NCBI RefSeq assembly: GCF_008041945.1
Contig: NZ_VKAD01000002.1
Coordinates: forward strand, 310,001-374,000
Source of the DNA: Reinekea thalattae
GTDB lineage: Bacteria > Pseudomonadota > Gammaproteobacteria > Pseudomonadales > Natronospirillaceae
Direction: 5' to 3'
DNA length: 64,000 nt
Below, piece by piece: positions 63,465-64,000 of this stretch (position 1 is its first letter; each line of letters starts with the position of its first letter). The notes beneath the pieces are model-generated. The model ran no database searches. It was not told the DNA's origin and worked only from the letters and a program-made list of their open reading frames with translations. The position numbers and the translations under genes are program-made.

Positions 63465-64000
63465 TGAACCTTTCTATCCGATCGATACGACGACTCTTTT
63501 ATAATGTTGGCTTTTTCTTCAGCCTGTTGCTGTTTGCTTATTCTAGCTATGCAGAAAATCTATTGCCCCGCAGTGCGGTGATTGTGCAAAAGGCGCAAGC
63601 ATTACAGCAAGAAGACGAGCTGGTTGAAGCGATCGACTTGCTGCGTAATTATCAATCCAGAGCACCCTATGACCGGGCTTTTATAAATCGTATGCTCGGC
63701 GTGTTTTATTGGCAAAACGAACAGCCTGAACTGGCGGTGGATTATCTACGCCAAGCGGTAGAAAGTGGTTTGCTGCAAGATCAGCAAATGCAGACAACAC
63801 GACGGATGCTAGCTGATTTATTGCTAATGCAAGAAGAATTTCAAGCGGCCTTGACGATCTATCTAGAGTTGGTGAATACCGAAAGCGAAGCCGATAGCCG
63901 TCAGCAACTTTGGTTGAGAATAAGCCAGAGTTATTTTCAACTTAAACAGTGGACTGATGTACTTTCGGCAACCGATCAGTATCTGAATCTCGATGGCGCT
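63464..64000 (+). CDS. TPR protein of the TonB2 cluster (3' truncated by window)
   Basis: Starts at the ATG that shares one base with the tonB2 stop (TAATG). 179 codons are visible with no stop. Signal peptide (about 1-30, FFFSLLLFAYSSYA) and then helical repeats of TPR type (LGVFYWQNEQPELAVDYLRQ). In Vibrio a TPR protein also follows tonB2; it is thought to be periplasmic and to assist TonB2-dependent uptake. Confidence 0.85.
   Translation, partial: MNLSIRSIRRLFYNVGFFFSLLLFAYSSYAENLLPRSAVIVQKAQALQQEDELVEAIDLLRNYQSRAPYDRAFINRMLGVFYWQNEQPELAVDYLRQAVESGLLQDQQMQTTRRMLADLLLMQEEFQAALTIYLELVNTESEADSRQQLWLRISQSYFQLKQWTDVLSATDQYLNLDGA

Noticed and set aside
1-64000. tRNA or rRNA genes, insertion sequences, phage genes
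   Set aside because: I saw no cloverleaf with conserved GGTTCGAATC-type arm, no rRNA, and no transposase or phage structural protein.

Overview
The window is chromosomal DNA from a gammaproteobacterium. The evidence is an ntrBC pair, the thrS-infC-rpmI-rplT block, the rnm/yciO/scpA/scpB/rluB block, YbjN, YciO and YhhY proteins close to the enterobacterial ones, and a Vibrio-type TtpC/TonB2 energising cluster. Base composition is moderate. The gene mix (ABC nitrate uptake, cobalamin salvage, ExbB/ExbD/TonB) would suit a free-living, probably marine heterotroph, but the sequence alone does not name the genus.

Layout. 1-2119: ntrB (cut by the window start) and ntrC. 2364-6454: argG, a DMT permease, ybjN and an aromatic aminotransferase. 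6543-8540: an AT-rich accessory island. It holds two membrane-anchored unknowns, a RelE-type toxin with an antitoxin, and two related leader-repeat units whose 28-nt repeat looks like a type I-F CRISPR repeat. 8752-12064: thrS, infC (AUA start), rpmI, rplT. 12279-15903: zur, an orphan zinc-binding protein and rnb. 16189-18690: small proteins, SirB2, an MscS channel and a lipoprotein. 18769-24599 (mostly minus strand): trm112-like, yidD, cysS, a QueD-like protein, and cobC-cobS-cobT-cobU for nucleotide-loop assembly of cobalamin. 24880-32876: a DUF1127 protein divergent from a MocR regulator, a sirtuin, greB, an MFS exporter, psuK-psuG and a GH99-like lipoprotein. 32884-36026: mnmC, an unknown and an SH3 membrane protein. 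36244-43946: rnm, yciO, scpA, scpB, rluB, a YhiN-type flavoprotein and a membrane unknown. 43976-47717: a MocR-like aminotransferase without its DNA-binding domain, yhhY, and an ABC-F ATPase behind a 25-codon upstream ORF. 48096-59383: assimilatory nitrate reduction and uptake. 59684-64000: DUF3450-TtpC-ExbB2-ExbD2-TonB2-TPR behind a Fur-box-like site, cut by the window end.

Nitrogen control can be read across the window. NtrBC is encoded at the left end. Both nitrate operons (nirB-nirD-nasA on minus, nrtA-nrtB-nrtD on plus) have an NtrC-like site, then a sigma-54 -24/-12 element, then a leader with a hairpin followed by a strong terminator directly before the first gene. NasS and NasT, the nitrate sensor and ANTAR antiterminator, lie between the two operons. 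The implied logic is transcription under nitrogen limitation and read-through only when nitrate is present.

The most unusual segment is 7500-8540. Two operon promoters share a TATAAGT motif with the same 21-bp spacing. Each is followed, on the opposite strand, by a I-F-like CRISPR repeat. The second copy has a degenerate repeat, a 31-nt spacer and a repeat. No cas gene is in the window.
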